NCBI GenBank assembly: GCA_902790215.1
Contig: CADAQX010000027.1
Coordinates: 1-64,000, forward strand
DNA length: 64,000 bases
Reading direction: 5' to 3'
Source of the DNA: an uncultured Bacteroidota bacterium
Lineage (GTDB): Bacteria; Bacteroidota; Bacteroidia; Bacteroidales; P3
Position 1 is the stretch's first letter, and each line of letters starts with the position of its first letter. A model generated the notes under the pieces. It saw only the letters and a program-made list of their open reading frames with translations. It searched no databases and had not been told where the DNA came from. This document shows positions 45,116 to 54,667 of this stretch, one piece after another. Both the position numbers and the translations under genes were made by a program.

Positions 45116-45762
45116 TTAAGGTTAAACAGTTTACGGTAAACCATTTTGAGGTGAACTGCTTTGTGCTGTGGGACGACAGCACAAGGCAGTGCGCCATTGT
45201 TGACCCGGGAGCGGAGGCCAGCTACGAGGAGGCACAGATTGACCAGTTTATCGCCGATAATGGGCTTGTGCCTTCGATGGTGCTGCTGACTCACGCCCAT
45301 GTTGACCATATAGCCGGGTTGAGGCAGGTGTGCGAGCGCTATCGGTTGCCAGTCACCCTGCATGAAGAGGGGGCTAAACTGCTACGTCAGGCCGAGGCCT
45401 ACGGTTCGCTGATGGGTTTCTTCAATGTCAGCAATATGGATGATTTGCCGACCCGCTTTATACAGGACGGCGAAGTGTTGCGGCTGGGTGATGCGGAGGA
45501 GATAGAATGCCGCTATGTGCCGGGACATTGTCCGGGCAGCATGGCATATGTGTTGCCGGGCGAGAAGGTGGTTATTACCGGCGATGCACTGTTTCGTGGC
45601 AGCATCGGGCGCACCGATTTGCCCGGCGGTGACTACCGTCTGTTGATTGACAAGCTGCATACGCGCATCCTTACCCTGACTGACGACTATCAGGTGTTGC
45701 CCGGCCACGGCGAGTTGAGCACGGTGGGTGAGGAGCGCCGTTACAACGGCTTTCTTGTTTGA
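45112..45762 (+). CDS. MBL-fold metallo-hydrolase (glyoxalase II-like)
   Basis: A 216-residue protein translationally coupled to lysS. The metal-binding motif [12 protein letters not shown] is at about residues 60-71. Further ligands: [13 protein letters not shown] (His), [18 protein letters not shown] (Asp) and LPGHGELST (His). The set matches small Bacteroidota glyoxalase II-like hydrolases that bind two metal ions. The substrate is not evident. Codons are less C-rich and more G-ending than in lysS. Confidence 0.9.
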   Translation: MIKVKQFTVNHFEVNCFVLWDDSTRQCAIVDPGAEASYEEAQIDQFIADNGLVPSMVLLTHAHVDHIAGLRQVCERYRLPVTLHEEGAKLLRQAEAYGSLMGFFNVSNMDDLPTRFIQDGEVLRLGDAEEIECRYVPGHCPGSMAYVLPGEKVVITGDALFRGSIGRTDLPGGDYRLLIDKLHTRILTLTDDYQVLPGHGELSTVGEERRYNGFLV

Positions 45763-45780
45763 TAGTTTGTATTAGTGGTT

Positions 45781-46461
45781 ATGATTAATCCCAAAATAGA
45801 CCCGTCATGGTTGGAGGTGCTGCGGCCGCAGTTCGAGGCGCCTTATTTTGCGCAGTTGAAGGACTTCCTTGTGGCTGAGAGGCGGCAGTATGTGTGCTAC
45901 CCCAAAGGGGGTGACATCTTTGCCGCTTTTGACCGCACACCATTTGACAAGGTGAAGGTGGTCGTTCTGGGACAAGACCCCTACCATGAGCCGGGGCAGG
46001 CGCATGGCTTGTGTTTCTCTGTTCCTGCGGGTATTGCTGTGCCCCCCTCATTGGTGAATATCATCAAGGAGATAAACAGCGACTTGGGTACGCAGATTCC
46101 GCTCACCTGCGGCGACCTGACAGGCTGGGCAGAGCAAGGGGTGCTATTGCTGAATGCCACATTGACGGTAAGGGCCCATCAGGCAGGTTCGCACCAGCAC
46201 AGGGGTTGGGAACTCTTTACCGATGCCGCCATACAGGCGTTGGCACAGCGGCGCACAGGCATCGTGTTTATGCTGTGGGGCAGTTTCGCCATCAGCAAGG
46301 CGCAGTATATCGACCGTTCGCGACATTATGTCTTGACGGCACCGCATCCGTCGCCGTTGTCGGCCTACAGGGGTTTCTTCGGCTGCCGTCACTTCTCGCA
46401 GTGCAACGCCATATTGCAGCAGCAGGGGCTTGCACCGATAGACTGGACACGAATAAGTTGA
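45781..46461 (+). CDS. ung: Uracil-DNA glycosylase, family 1
   Basis: A 226-residue base-excision repair enzyme. Motif A GQDPYHEPGQAHGLCFS holds the catalytic Asp. Then come LLLNATLTV and the C-terminal motif B HPSPLSAYRGFFGCRHFS, which inserts into the minor groove. Start ATG 45781; a GTG two codons earlier is possible. It lies 18 bases after the MBL gene and is probably part of the lysS transcript. Confidence 0.97.
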   Translation: MINPKIDPSWLEVLRPQFEAPYFAQLKDFLVAERRQYVCYPKGGDIFAAFDRTPFDKVKVVVLGQDPYHEPGQAHGLCFSVPAGIAVPPSLVNIIKEINSDLGTQIPLTCGDLTGWAEQGVLLLNATLTVRAHQAGSHQHRGWELFTDAAIQALAQRRTGIVFMLWGSFAISKAQYIDRSRHYVLTAPHPSPLSAYRGFFGCRHFSQCNAILQQQGLAPIDWTRIS

Positions 46462-46518
46462 GGAAGACCCCATTCTCCCCAACACTGCATTTTTTTCTCT
46501 TCATCCATTTTTTTTGTG

Positions 46519-46526
46519 TATCTTTG
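46519..46526 (+). promoter_or_regulatory. -7 box of the duplicated-domain surface gene
   Basis: TATCTTTG, 45 bases upstream of the ATG at 46572. Confidence 0.65.
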
Positions 46527-46571
46527 CACCGTGAATGTGGCCGTTCACTGCGTAAATAAAGTTTACTGACT

Positions 46572-48464
46572 ATGAAAAAGTTTTATTTCTTAATCATCAT
46601 TCTGAGTATAATGGGCGCAACACCGTTGTGTGCACAGTACCATATCACGGGTGATACCATACAATACATGGACTCAATTTATTGGAGACCAGATTGGGTT
46701 GACACGCTGGTTGACCCCGCAAATATACCTCATGAATCCTTTACCTTTACTTATGGATTTCCTCAATCACCTGGAGCCGAATGGCTTATGAAGCATACCG
46801 TGGATCATCCGATACGTGTTATTGGCATAGCTTGCGCGGTGGCGGCAAGATACCAGCACTGGCCTGAAGACCTTGTCCAACCCGTCGAAACCTCTGTACA
46901 GGAATATCTCCGAATTTACCGTAGAAAGCGCGATTCGACCGATGTACCGCTGCGTTCCATACCGTGGGATCCCACCGCCCCGCATCGGTATCTTAATTGT
47001 CAAAGCTCCTCTGCCCGATCCCCCAATGATCCAACAATCATCAACTGCGACTCGATTACCTATGGGTACCCATACGTACATCCCGTATATGAGGTTTATT
47101 TCGAGGACAATCCCTTGGTTATCGTTGACTCGTTTTGCATCGGAATGACCAACCACAGTGGTGGGATATGGGATTGTATATTTCCGAAAAATTTCAGTAT
47201 GTATGGAAATCCTCCTTGCGGTATCAGACGTGAATTAACTTATATTATGATCTATGACAGTAACGGTGTAATAATTCCGGCAGGCCAGCCTACGGAATAT
47301 ACTACATGGAATCTATGGTACATTTTCCCCATTCTTTCGCAGGATACGGATTTTTCGCTGTTAGATTCCTGTCCCGCGGTGGGAAATGTGTGGATAGACA
47401 CCGCGGGCGGCGGCAGCGTTCTGCGCTGGGACACCGACACGCTCCACACCCAGTGGAGGCTCGGCATCAGCGACACCGGGGTTGCCCACAACACCCTTTA
47501 TCTCGATACCCTGCTGGAGGTACCCTACATCAACCTCGACTCTTTGGGTATTGAGCCCCCGTTTTCGGTGCAGGTGCGCCCCCAGTGCCTCTGCTATGAA
47601 TACTGTGAGGTGTGGGGCGACTGGGGCGACTGCACCGAGTTTCTGCCCTTGCCTGTGCCTGACACCTGCCGACCTGTGGAGAATCTGCAGTTCGTAAGGA
47701 CGGGACGCAGAACGGGAACACTGACATGGATTCCCGACACGGTCCAGACCCTATGGGAGGTGTCTGTCGGCCTCGTCGACGGGGATGTGTCGGAAGCCTT
47801 TTTTGACACCCTCGTGACGGTTCCGTTCCTTGACATCGACAGCACGATGGCGCCCACCGTCTTCACGGCACACGTCCGCGCTATCTGCGGAGAGGACAAC
47901 CAGAGCGACTGGGTATCGGTCACTGTAGATGGCACAGATACGTGCCGACCTGTGGAGAATCTGCAGTTCGTGAGGACGGGACGCAGAACGGGAACACTGA
48001 CATGGATTCCCGACACGGTCCAGACCCTATGGGAGGTGTCTGTCGGTCTTGTCGGTGGGAACGTGTCAGACGCCTTTTTTGACACCCTCGTGACGGTTCC
48101 GTTCCTCGATATCGACAGCACGATGGCACCTGCCGTTTTTATGGCACACGTCCGCGCCATCTGCGGAGAGGACAACATGAGTGACTGGGTGTCGGTCACA
48201 GCCGAACCCTATGAGAGCATCGCCCAGGCTGTGGCTCCCGACGTCCAGCTTGTCCCCAATCCCGCTGACGGCCTTGTGCGTGTGGTGGCTCCCGACGGGC
48301 TGCGCAGTATTGAGGCCTATGACATGTCAGGACGCAGGATGCTTGCCTTAACTGCCAACTCCACAGAGGCATCTTTCAATGTCGCGGACTGGCCTGCCGG
48401 CACCTATATCGTCATCCTCCGCACCGCGGCAGGCACCGCTGTGCAGCGGCTGGCGGTGAAATAG
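46572..48464 (+). CDS. Type IX (type A) sorted surface protein with duplicated FN3-like units
   Basis: A 630-residue secreted protein. Signal peptide MKKFYFLIIILSIMGATPLCAQ. Residues about 30-260 form a domain also seen, more weakly, in the protein at 58214. Two consecutive 92-residue FN3-like units (about 366-457 and 458-549) are almost identical: both run CRPVENLQFVRTGRRTGTLT to RAICGEDN.SDWVSVT and differ at about half a dozen core positions. The C-terminus (LVPNPADGLVRVV, YDMSGRRML, LPAGTY-like WPAGTYIVIL) is a Por_Secre_tail sorting signal. Ligand unknown; adhesion is plausible. Confidence 0.88.
   Translation: MKKFYFLIIILSIMGATPLCAQYHITGDTIQYMDSIYWRPDWVDTLVDPANIPHESFTFTYGFPQSPGAEWLMKHTVDHPIRVIGIACAVAARYQHWPEDLVQPVETSVQEYLRIYRRKRDSTDVPLRSIPWDPTAPHRYLNCQSSSARSPNDPTIINCDSITYGYPYVHPVYEVYFEDNPLVIVDSFCIGMTNHSGGIWDCIFPKNFSMYGNPPCGIRRELTYIMIYDSNGVIIPAGQPTEYTTWNLWYIFPILSQDTDFSLLDSCPAVGNVWIDTAGGGSVLRWDTDTLHTQWRLGISDTGVAHNTLYLDTLLEVPYINLDSLGIEPPFSVQVRPQCLCYEYCEVWGDWGDCTEFLPLPVPDTCRPVENLQFVRTGRRTGTLTWIPDTVQTLWEVSVGLVDGDVSEAFFDTLVTVPFLDIDSTMAPTVFTAHVRAICGEDNQSDWVSVTVDGTDTCRPVENLQFVRTGRRTGTLTWIPDTVQTLWEVSVGLVGGNVSDAFFDTLVTVPFLDIDSTMAPAVFMAHVRAICGEDNMSDWVSVTAEPYESIAQAVAPDVQLVPNPADGLVRVVAPDGLRSIEAYDMSGRRMLALTANSTEASFNVADWPAGTYIVILRTAAGTAVQRLAVK
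47667..48218 (+). repeat. Tandem 276-bp duplication inside a surface-protein gene
   Basis: Two in-frame units, 47667-47942 and 47943-48218, with near-identical DNA over most of their length, including synonymous positions. This indicates a recent duplication or ongoing gene conversion. Confidence 0.85.
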
Positions 48465-48489
48465 CCGCAAGGATTCTTTCTGCAATGCA

Positions 48490-50397
48490 TTATTCTTCCT
48501 TCGGGGGGATGACAATGAAGTCGCCGTGCTGCTGGAAGTGCTCGATAAGCTGGGCATAGAAGCGGTGGCGGGAGAGTGTTTCGGCATTGCCGAGGATGAT
48601 GAGTTTCATGCGGGCGCGTGTGATGGCTACGTTCATGCGGCGCAGGTCGGAGAGGAAACCTATAGCGCCCTGGTCGTTGTCGCGCACCATGCTGATGATG
48701 ATGACGTCGCGTTCCTGCCCCTGGAAGCCATCGACGCTGTTGACCGAGATTTGACGGCGCAGGGTGCGGAAGAATTTCTGCCATTTGAGTAGTCGGCGGA
48801 TGAGGCGTACCTGTGCCCGGTAGGGGGAGATGATGCCGAAATCGACCCGTTCACCGACGATGCGGTCGATGCCTATCATTTCGATGTAGTCGCGCAGGGT
48901 GTGGACGAGCAGCCTTGCCTCTTCGGAGTTGGTGCGGCTGAGGGTGCGGCTTTCTTTTTCGCCGAAACGGCATTGTGAGGTGTCGAACCAGGTGAGCGGA
49001 GTGTCGAGGGGTGATATTTGGCGGTCGGCCACTTGCGGGGCTGCGGTGAGTCGGTTGTGATAGAACCAGCGCGAGGGGAAGGCCATGATGTCGCGGTGCA
49101 TGCGGTACTGTGTGGTGAGGAGGGTGAGGCATTCGGGGTGGTTGTGCGCTATGCGCTGCATGAGGGTGTGGCTGAGACCGCCGCGCGCGGCTTCGGGGCA
49201 TTTGACAGTGGGAGGAAGCTGGCAGTGGTCGCCACTGAAGATGACCCGGTCGGCTTTGAGGATGGCAGCCCAGCAGGCGGGTTCGAGGGCTTGGGCGGCT
49301 TCGTCGATGAAGAGGGTGGAGAAGCGTCGGCGTTCAAGGATGTGGTAGGCGCTGCCGATAAGGGTGCAGGACACTACGCGGGCGTGGTCGAAGAGGTCGT
49401 ATTGGATGCGTATCTCCAGTTCTGTGGCGCGGGAGCGCAGTTTGGCCATGCGTGAGCGTTTCTCGCGTGAGAGGTTTTCGCTTTCGCGGGCTTCGCGCAG
49501 GGCTTTGCGGATGCCCCAGAGTTCGGGGTAGTCGGGGTGTGCGGCGTAGCGGCGCTCATAGCTGCAGTCAAGCATCTCGTCGCTCATGCGCAGTGGGTTG
49601 CCCACACGCAGCACGTTGACTCCACGGCGCGAAAGTTGTTCGCTTATCCAGTCAACAGCGGCATTGCTGGGTGCGCAGACAAGGACTTGTGTTTCGCGCT
49701 GGAGGGTTTCGATGATGGCCTCGACAAGTGTGGTGGTTTTGCCGGTGCCGGGAGGCCCGTGGACGATGGCCACTTCCTGTGCTTCGATTACGTGCTGCAC
49801 GGCGTTCTCCTGGTCGGGGTTGAGCCAGGGGAACGAGAGCCGGGGAAGGTGGCGGAAATGGGGCTTGAGGGGTCCGATGAGTGTGTCGCGCAGGTGGACG
49901 AATTTCTCGTCGTCGCTACGCATGGCAGTGGAGAGGGCATCGAGCATGACACGATAGCTGGTGGTGTCGATGCACAGCCTGACGCCGAGAATCTTGTTCT
50001 GAGCGGTGGCACGGATGGACTGCAGTGCGCTTTTGCCGGGAACGGTGACGGTGAGTTGCCCGATGTCGGCCTGCTCGATGTAGCATTGGTGAGTGAGCTC
50101 GCGCAGCTGGCTGCCGTCGTCGTTGAGGTGGAAGAAGACGACAGGTTTGCCGGGTTCGAAGTCGGTTTCGGTCTCGTCATCGGATACTTCGTAGTTGATG
50201 GTTAGCACCAATTGGTCGAGGGCGTTGTAGTCGCTTGCACCGAGGGTGACAGGATAGCGGCAGGAGGGTTCCTGGACTTGTGTGGCAAAGAGCCCGTCGG
50301 TGAGCGTGCGGGCATAGGTTTCCTGTTCGTGTCGCATTTCCAGTTGGAGCAGTTCGACGAGGTGCTGGAGAGAGGATATGGGGGACGTGATGTTCAT
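48490..50397 (-). CDS. UPF1/IGHMBP2-like superfamily 1B DNA/RNA helicase
   Basis: A 635-residue helicase. Motifs in order: Walker [18 protein letters not shown] (about 213-229), Walker [17 protein letters not shown], motif [14 protein letters not shown], motif [15 protein letters not shown], motif [19 protein letters not shown] and motif [19 protein letters not shown]. The N-terminal about 190 residues form the beta-barrel/stalk region of the AAA_11/AAA_12 family. Bacterial members are thought to unwind DNA or RNA; the precise role is unclear. It is encoded divergently from the hydrogenase operon. Confidence 0.9.
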   Translation of the reverse strand: MNITSPISSLQHLVELLQLEMRHEQETYARTLTDGLFATQVQEPSCRYPVTLGASDYNALDQLVLTINYEVSDDETETDFEPGKPVVFFHLNDDGSQLRELTHQCYIEQADIGQLTVTVPGKSALQSIRATAQNKILGVRLCIDTTSYRVMLDALSTAMRSDDEKFVHLRDTLIGPLKPHFRHLPRLSFPWLNPDQENAVQHVIEAQEVAIVHGPPGTGKTTTLVEAIIETLQRETQVLVCAPSNAAVDWISEQLSRRGVNVLRVGNPLRMSDEMLDCSYERRYAAHPDYPELWGIRKALREARESENLSREKRSRMAKLRSRATELEIRIQYDLFDHARVVSCTLIGSAYHILERRRFSTLFIDEAAQALEPACWAAILKADRVIFSGDHCQLPPTVKCPEAARGGLSHTLMQRIAHNHPECLTLLTTQYRMHRDIMAFPSRWFYHNRLTAAPQVADRQISPLDTPLTWFDTSQCRFGEKESRTLSRTNSEEARLLVHTLRDYIEMIGIDRIVGERVDFGIISPYRAQVRLIRRLLKWQKFFRTLRRQISVNSVDGFQGQERDVIIISMVRDNDQGAIGFLSDLRRMNVAITRARMKLIILGNAETLSRHRFYAQLIEHFQQHGDFIVIPPKEE

Positions 50398-50442
50398 GTT
50401 TGTATGCTTTTAACGAAAAAGATTGAAAATTATTTTACAATC

Positions 50443-50475
50443 TTTTGGCTCAATCAAATAAATTATGTATCTTTG
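50443..50475 (+). promoter_or_regulatory. Promoter of the hydrogenase operon
   Basis: TTTTG (50443-50447) and TATCTTTG (50468-50475), spaced 20 bases, leaving a leader of about 95 bases before the first gene. Confidence 0.75.
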
Positions 50476-50577
50476 CATATCCTGTCGTATCATGTATATG
50501 ATACGTAAGGGTATGTGTATTAGTTAGTAATATATAAACAATAAGTAAATATTAATCCAAAAACAAGGAGTTTTCAT

Positions 50578-50973
50578 ATGACAAAAGTAAAATCATTAGC
50601 TGACCTCAAAGCAATGAGAGAAAAGCTTCAGTCGAGTCTGGATATCCGCGAGAAGGCAGAGAATCCCGAGTCGCTTGTGCAAATTAAAGTCGCTATGGCC
50701 ACGTGCGGTATCGCAGCGGGAGCCAAGCAGGTTATGGAACACATGATGGCTAAGGCTGAAGAGCTCAAGATTGCCGCTGTTTTCACCCAGACCGGTTGCA
50801 TGGGCTATTGCCATGCCGAGCCTACGCTGGAAGTGCGTGTCCCGGGCAAGGACCCTATCGTATTCGGACACGTTGACAACGACCGCGCTGACGAGATCCT
50901 GACCAAGTACGTCATGAACGGCGAACTGGTTGAAGGCATTATCCCGGTCAATTACGAAACCATTGACAAGTAA
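50578..50973 (+). CDS. HndB-like [2Fe-2S] ferredoxin-fold hydrogenase subunit
   Basis: A 131-residue protein with a thioredoxin-like [2Fe-2S] fold. Cys ligands appear in MATCGIAAGAKQV (about residues 41-53) and QTGCMGYCHAEP (about 76-87), as in the HndB subunit of NADP-reducing hydrogenases. It likely relays electrons in the complex encoded downstream. It begins at ATG 50578, preceded by a good AAGGAG ribosome-binding site (50565-50570). The next gene starts 17 bases after its stop. Confidence 0.88.
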   Translation: MTKVKSLADLKAMREKLQSSLDIREKAENPESLVQIKVAMATCGIAAGAKQVMEHMMAKAEELKIAAVFTQTGCMGYCHAEPTLEVRVPGKDPIVFGHVDNDRADEILTKYVMNGELVEGIIPVNYETIDK

Positions 50974-50990
50974 AAAACGGAGGACACACT

Positions 50991-52769
50991 ATGGCAAAGT
51001 ACAAAATGCATGTTCTCATCTGTGGCGGTACTGGATGCAAATCCAGCAACAGCCTGGATATTATCGAAAACTAGGTGCAGGTCATCAAGACCGGTTGCTT
51101 CGGTTTCTGCGAGAAAGGCCCCATTGTGAAGATTATGCCTGACAATACTTTCTACACCCAGGTGAAACCCGAGGATGTACGCCGTATTGTTGAAGAGCAC
51201 CTGATCAAGGGCCGTAAGGTTCCCGAGCTGCTGTACATGAACCCCGAAAACAAGGAGCACGTGTCAGACTCGAAACACATGGACTTCTACAAGAAACAGA
51301 TCCGTATTGCCCTGCGCAACTGCGGTTTTGTGGATCCCGAAAATATTGAAGAGTGCATCTCCCGCGGTGGTTATGAGGCACTGGCAAAGTGCATCACTGA
51401 GATGACCCCCGAGCAGGTTATCGCCGAGGTGAAGGCTTCGGGTCTTCGCGGACGTGGCGGTGCTGGTTTCCCCACTGGTTTGAAATGGGAACTCTGCGCC
51501 AAGAACAAGGCTGACCAGAAGTATGTCATCTGCAACGCCGATGAGGGCGACCCCGGTGCATTCATGGACCGTTCCATTCTGGAAGGCGACCCCAACAGCA
51601 TCGTCGAGGCTATGGCCATCTGCGGCTATGCCATCGGTGCCAGCAAGGGTTTGGTTTACATCCGCGCTGAATATCCTCTGGCCATTGAGCGCCTGAAAAT
51701 CGCCATCAACCAGGCTCGCGAATACGGCCTGTTGGGCGAGGACATCCTGGGCACAGGCTTCAACTTCGACATCGAGCTCCGCTATGGTGCCGGTGCTTTC
51801 GTCTGCGGTGAGGAAACCGCCCTTATCCACTCCATGGAAGGCCAGCGTGGCGAGCCCACCCTGAAACCCCCGTTCCCCGCTGTCAGCGGCTATATGGGCA
51901 AGCCCTCCAACGTGAACAATGTCGAGACCTTCGCCAATGTGCCCGTTATCATTACCAAGGGCGCTGAGTGGTTCAGCAAGATTGGTACCGAGAAGTCCAA
52001 AGGTACCAAGGTCTTCGCTCTTGCCGGTCAGATTAACAACGTGGGTCTGATTGAGGTTCCCATGGGCATCACCCTGCGCGAGATTATCTATGAGATTGGT
52101 GGCGGTATCAAAGACGGTCGCCAGTTTAAGGCTGTCCAGACTGGTGGTCCTTCCGGCGGTTGCTTGACTGCCAAGCACCTCGACACTGCTATTGACTACG
52201 ACAGCCTGGTGGCTGCCGGCTCCATGATGGGTTCCGGCGGTATGGTTGTCATGGACGAGACCAGCTGTATGCCCGCTATTGCCAAGTTCTACCTCGAGTT
52301 CACCTGCGAGGAGAGCTGCGGCAAGTGCTCGCCCTGCCGTATCGGTAACAAGCGCCTCTGCGAAATTCTTGAGAAGATCACTGACGGCCGCGGTACTATG
52401 GAAGACCTTGAAGAACTCCGCAACCTGGCAGCTGTCATCAAGGATACCGCTCTCTGCGGACTGGGTCAGACCTCCCCGAACCCCGTACTCTCCACCCTCG
52501 ACAACTTCTGGGATGAGTATGTGGAGCACGTTGTCGACAAGAAATGCCGTGCCGGTGTCTGCAAGAAACTGATGAGCTATGCTATCGACCGCGAGAAGTG
52601 CATCGGCTGCGGCAAGTGCGCCAAGGGCTGCCCCGTCGAGGCTATCACACGCACCGACTACACCGCTCCCGGCCACAAGCTGGCTTCTATGGTTATCGAC
52701 AGCACCAAGTGTATCAAGTGCGGCGCATGTATCAACAACTGTAAATTTGGTGCCATCTCCATTCAGTAA
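50991..52769 (+). pseudogene. NuoF/HndC-like hydrogenase subunit interrupted by an in-frame TAG
   Basis: Reading from ATG 50991 (behind GGAGG at 50979-50983) gives 27 residues, including ICGGTGC. A TAG at 51072-51074 stops it. The same frame then continues for 564 codons from GTG 51075, straight into TGCFGFC. The N-terminal [2Fe-2S] domain is thus split and seems to lack about a dozen residues. The remainder is intact: FMN/NADH-binding GLRGRGGAGFPTGLKW and CNADEGDPGAFMDR; the 4Fe-4S site ESCGKCSPCRIGNKRLCEI; and a C-terminal two-cluster ferredoxin (CIGCGKCAKGCPVEA, CIKCGACINNCKFGA). The usual role is to pass electrons between NAD(P)H and the HydA subunit. It may be functional from GTG 51075, be damaged, or reflect an assembly error. 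Confidence 0.8.
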
Positions 52770-52808
52770 ACGGTACAATAATTAATATTTAAAAGAAGAC
52801 TTTACAAT

Positions 52809-54575
52809 ATGATTAATCTCACTATAGATAATAAACCGGTTCAAGTTCCCGAAGGCACCACGATTCTTAAAGCTGCCCGCATGGCCGGTATCGATATTCC
52901 CACTCTTTGCCATTTCGAGCTTGATGGGATGAATTTTGAAAACAAACCCGGCGGATGCCGCGTGTGTGTTGTCGAGGTGAAAGGCCGCCGCAATCTGGCT
53001 CCCGCCTGCGCCACCGATGTGATGGAAGGCATGGAAGTGCTGACCCACAGCGCCCGCGTCATCAACGCCCGCAAAACCGTCGTCGAGCTTATCCTCAGCG
53101 ACCACCCGAATGACTGTCTCCAGTGCGAGAAGAACGGCGACTGCGAGTTGCAGAGCCTTACCAAACGCCTCGGTATTAAGGAAATCCCCTTCAAGGGCGC
53201 TACTTCCACTTACCGTAAGGACAGCACCCTCAGCGTTTACCGCGATATGGACAAGTGCGTCATGTGCCGCCGCTGCGAGTCGATGTGCAACAAGTTCATG
53301 TCAGTAGGTGCCCTGAGCGGTGTCAACCGTGGTTTCCAGGCAGTCGTCGCTCCCGCTTTCGAGCAGAATCTCGGCGACAGCAGCTGCGTCAACTGCGGCC
53401 AGTGCGTCCAGGTGTGCCCCGTCGGAGCTCTTACTTTGGTGGATAACATCAGCGACGTGCTCAAGGCCATCGCCGATCCTACCAAGAAGGTTGTCGTCCA
53501 GACCGCTCCCGCTGTCCGCGTGGCTCTTGGTGAAGAGTTTGGCATGAAACCCGGCGAAATTGTCACCGGCAAAATGGCTGCTGCACTCCGTCGTCTTGGT
53601 TTCGACCAGGTTTACGACACTGACTGGAGCGCTGACCTCACCATCATGGAAGAAGGCACCGAGCTCCTCGGCCGCCTGAAGAAAGCCCTTGCCGGCGAAG
53701 AGGTAAAACTGCCTATGTTCACCTCCTGCTGCCCCGCTTGGGTCACCTTCTACGAGAAGAACTTCCCCGATCTGCTTGAATACCCCTCGACCGCCAAGTC
53801 GCCCCAGGGTATGTTCGGCGCAGTCGCCAAGAACTACCTGGCCCCCAAACTGGGTGTCAAACGCGAAGACCTCGTGGTCGTTTCCATTATGCCTTGCTTG
53901 GCCAAAAAGAGCGAGCGCGCACGTGAGGAACTGGCCGTCAACGGCGACAGCGATGTCAACTACACCCTCAGCACCCGCGAGCTGGCTCACATGATTCGCC
54001 AGTGCAACCTCAACCTCAACGACATGCCCGAAGAGGACTTCGACAGCCCGCTCGGTCAGTCCACAGGTGCAGCTGTCATCTTCGGCGCTACCGGTGGTGT
54101 TATGGAGGCTGCTCTCCGTACCGCCTACGAGCTGCACACTGGCAAGACCCTGCCCAAGGTCGAGTTCCACGAGACCCGTGGTTTCGACGGTGTGAAGGAA
54201 GCTACCATCGATATCGACGGCTTCCCCCTGAAGATTGCCGTCGTCTATAGCCTTGCAAATGCCCGCAAGATGATGGAGCAGGTGCGTCAGGGCAATCCCA
54301 ATGGCTATCACTTCATCGAGGTGATGGCTTGCCCCGGCGGTTGTATCGGCGGTGCCGGTCAGCCCTATCACCACGGCAACAGCGAGATTATCCGCAAGCG
54401 CATGGAAGCCATCTACCGCGAGGACGAAGGCAAGCCCATCCGCAAGAGCCACGAGAATCCCGAAATTCTCGCCATCTACGAGGAGTACTATGGTGAACCT
54501 TGCGGCCACCTCAGCCACGAGCAACTGCACACCCACTACTTCGACAAGTCCGATAAAGTGGAGGCAACAAAATAA
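52809..54575 (+). CDS. [FeFe] hydrogenase catalytic subunit (HydA/HndD type)
   Basis: A 588-residue enzyme catalysing 2H+ + 2e- = H2. In order: a plant-type [2Fe-2S] domain (FENKPGGCRVCVVEVKG, Cys in CHFEL); the His-ligated 4Fe-4S site HPNDCLQCEKNGDCELQ; two 4Fe-4S clusters (CVMCRRCESMCNKF, CVNCGQCVQVCPVGA); and the H-cluster domain with L1 TSCCPAWVTFYE, L2 MPCLAKKSE and L3 MACPGGCIGGAGQP. All H-cluster Cys are present, so it is predicted to be active. A small-subunit-like tail ends the protein. Together with the NuoE- and NuoF-like subunits it forms a multimeric, possibly electron-bifurcating, NAD(P)-linked hydrogenase. The maturases HydEFG are not in the window. Confidence 0.96.
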   Translation: MINLTIDNKPVQVPEGTTILKAARMAGIDIPTLCHFELDGMNFENKPGGCRVCVVEVKGRRNLAPACATDVMEGMEVLTHSARVINARKTVVELILSDHPNDCLQCEKNGDCELQSLTKRLGIKEIPFKGATSTYRKDSTLSVYRDMDKCVMCRRCESMCNKFMSVGALSGVNRGFQAVVAPAFEQNLGDSSCVNCGQCVQVCPVGALTLVDNISDVLKAIADPTKKVVVQTAPAVRVALGEEFGMKPGEIVTGKMAAALRRLGFDQVYDTDWSADLTIMEEGTELLGRLKKALAGEEVKLPMFTSCCPAWVTFYEKNFPDLLEYPSTAKSPQGMFGAVAKNYLAPKLGVKREDLVVVSIMPCLAKKSERAREELAVNGDSDVNYTLSTRELAHMIRQCNLNLNDMPEEDFDSPLGQSTGAAVIFGATGGVMEAALRTAYELHTGKTLPKVEFHETRGFDGVKEATIDIDGFPLKIAVVYSLANARKMMEQVRQGNPNGYHFIEVMACPGGCIGGAGQPYHHGNSEIIRKRMEAIYREDEGKPIRKSHENPEILAIYEEYYGEPCGHLSHEQLHTHYFDKSDKVEATK

Positions 54576-54586
54576 ATGTAGAATGC

Positions 54587-54653
54587 GTGAATGTGTTGGT
54601 GTGTGAGTCGTGCAGCGCAAGCCATTAACGAATTAGCGCATCAACACATTCAC
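54587..54653. repeat. 12-bp inverted repeat between hydA and the nuoE-like gene
   Basis: Arms GTGAATGTGTTG (54587-54598) and CAACACATTCAC (54642-54653) enclose 43 bases. This could form an intercistronic mRNA hairpin that adjusts the ratio of the last subunit, or stabilises the upstream message. Confidence 0.5.
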
Positions 54654-54667
54654 AAAATATAAATAAT

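Noticed and set aside
51072-51074. Readthrough or pyrrolysine-type recoding of the TAG
   Set aside because: Other genes here end in TAG normally, no recoding element was evident, and the surrounding alignment points to a local deletion.
51264-52778. 504-codon minus-strand frame opposite the NuoF-like gene
   Set aside because: Antisense of a highly conserved subunit; no recognisable motif.
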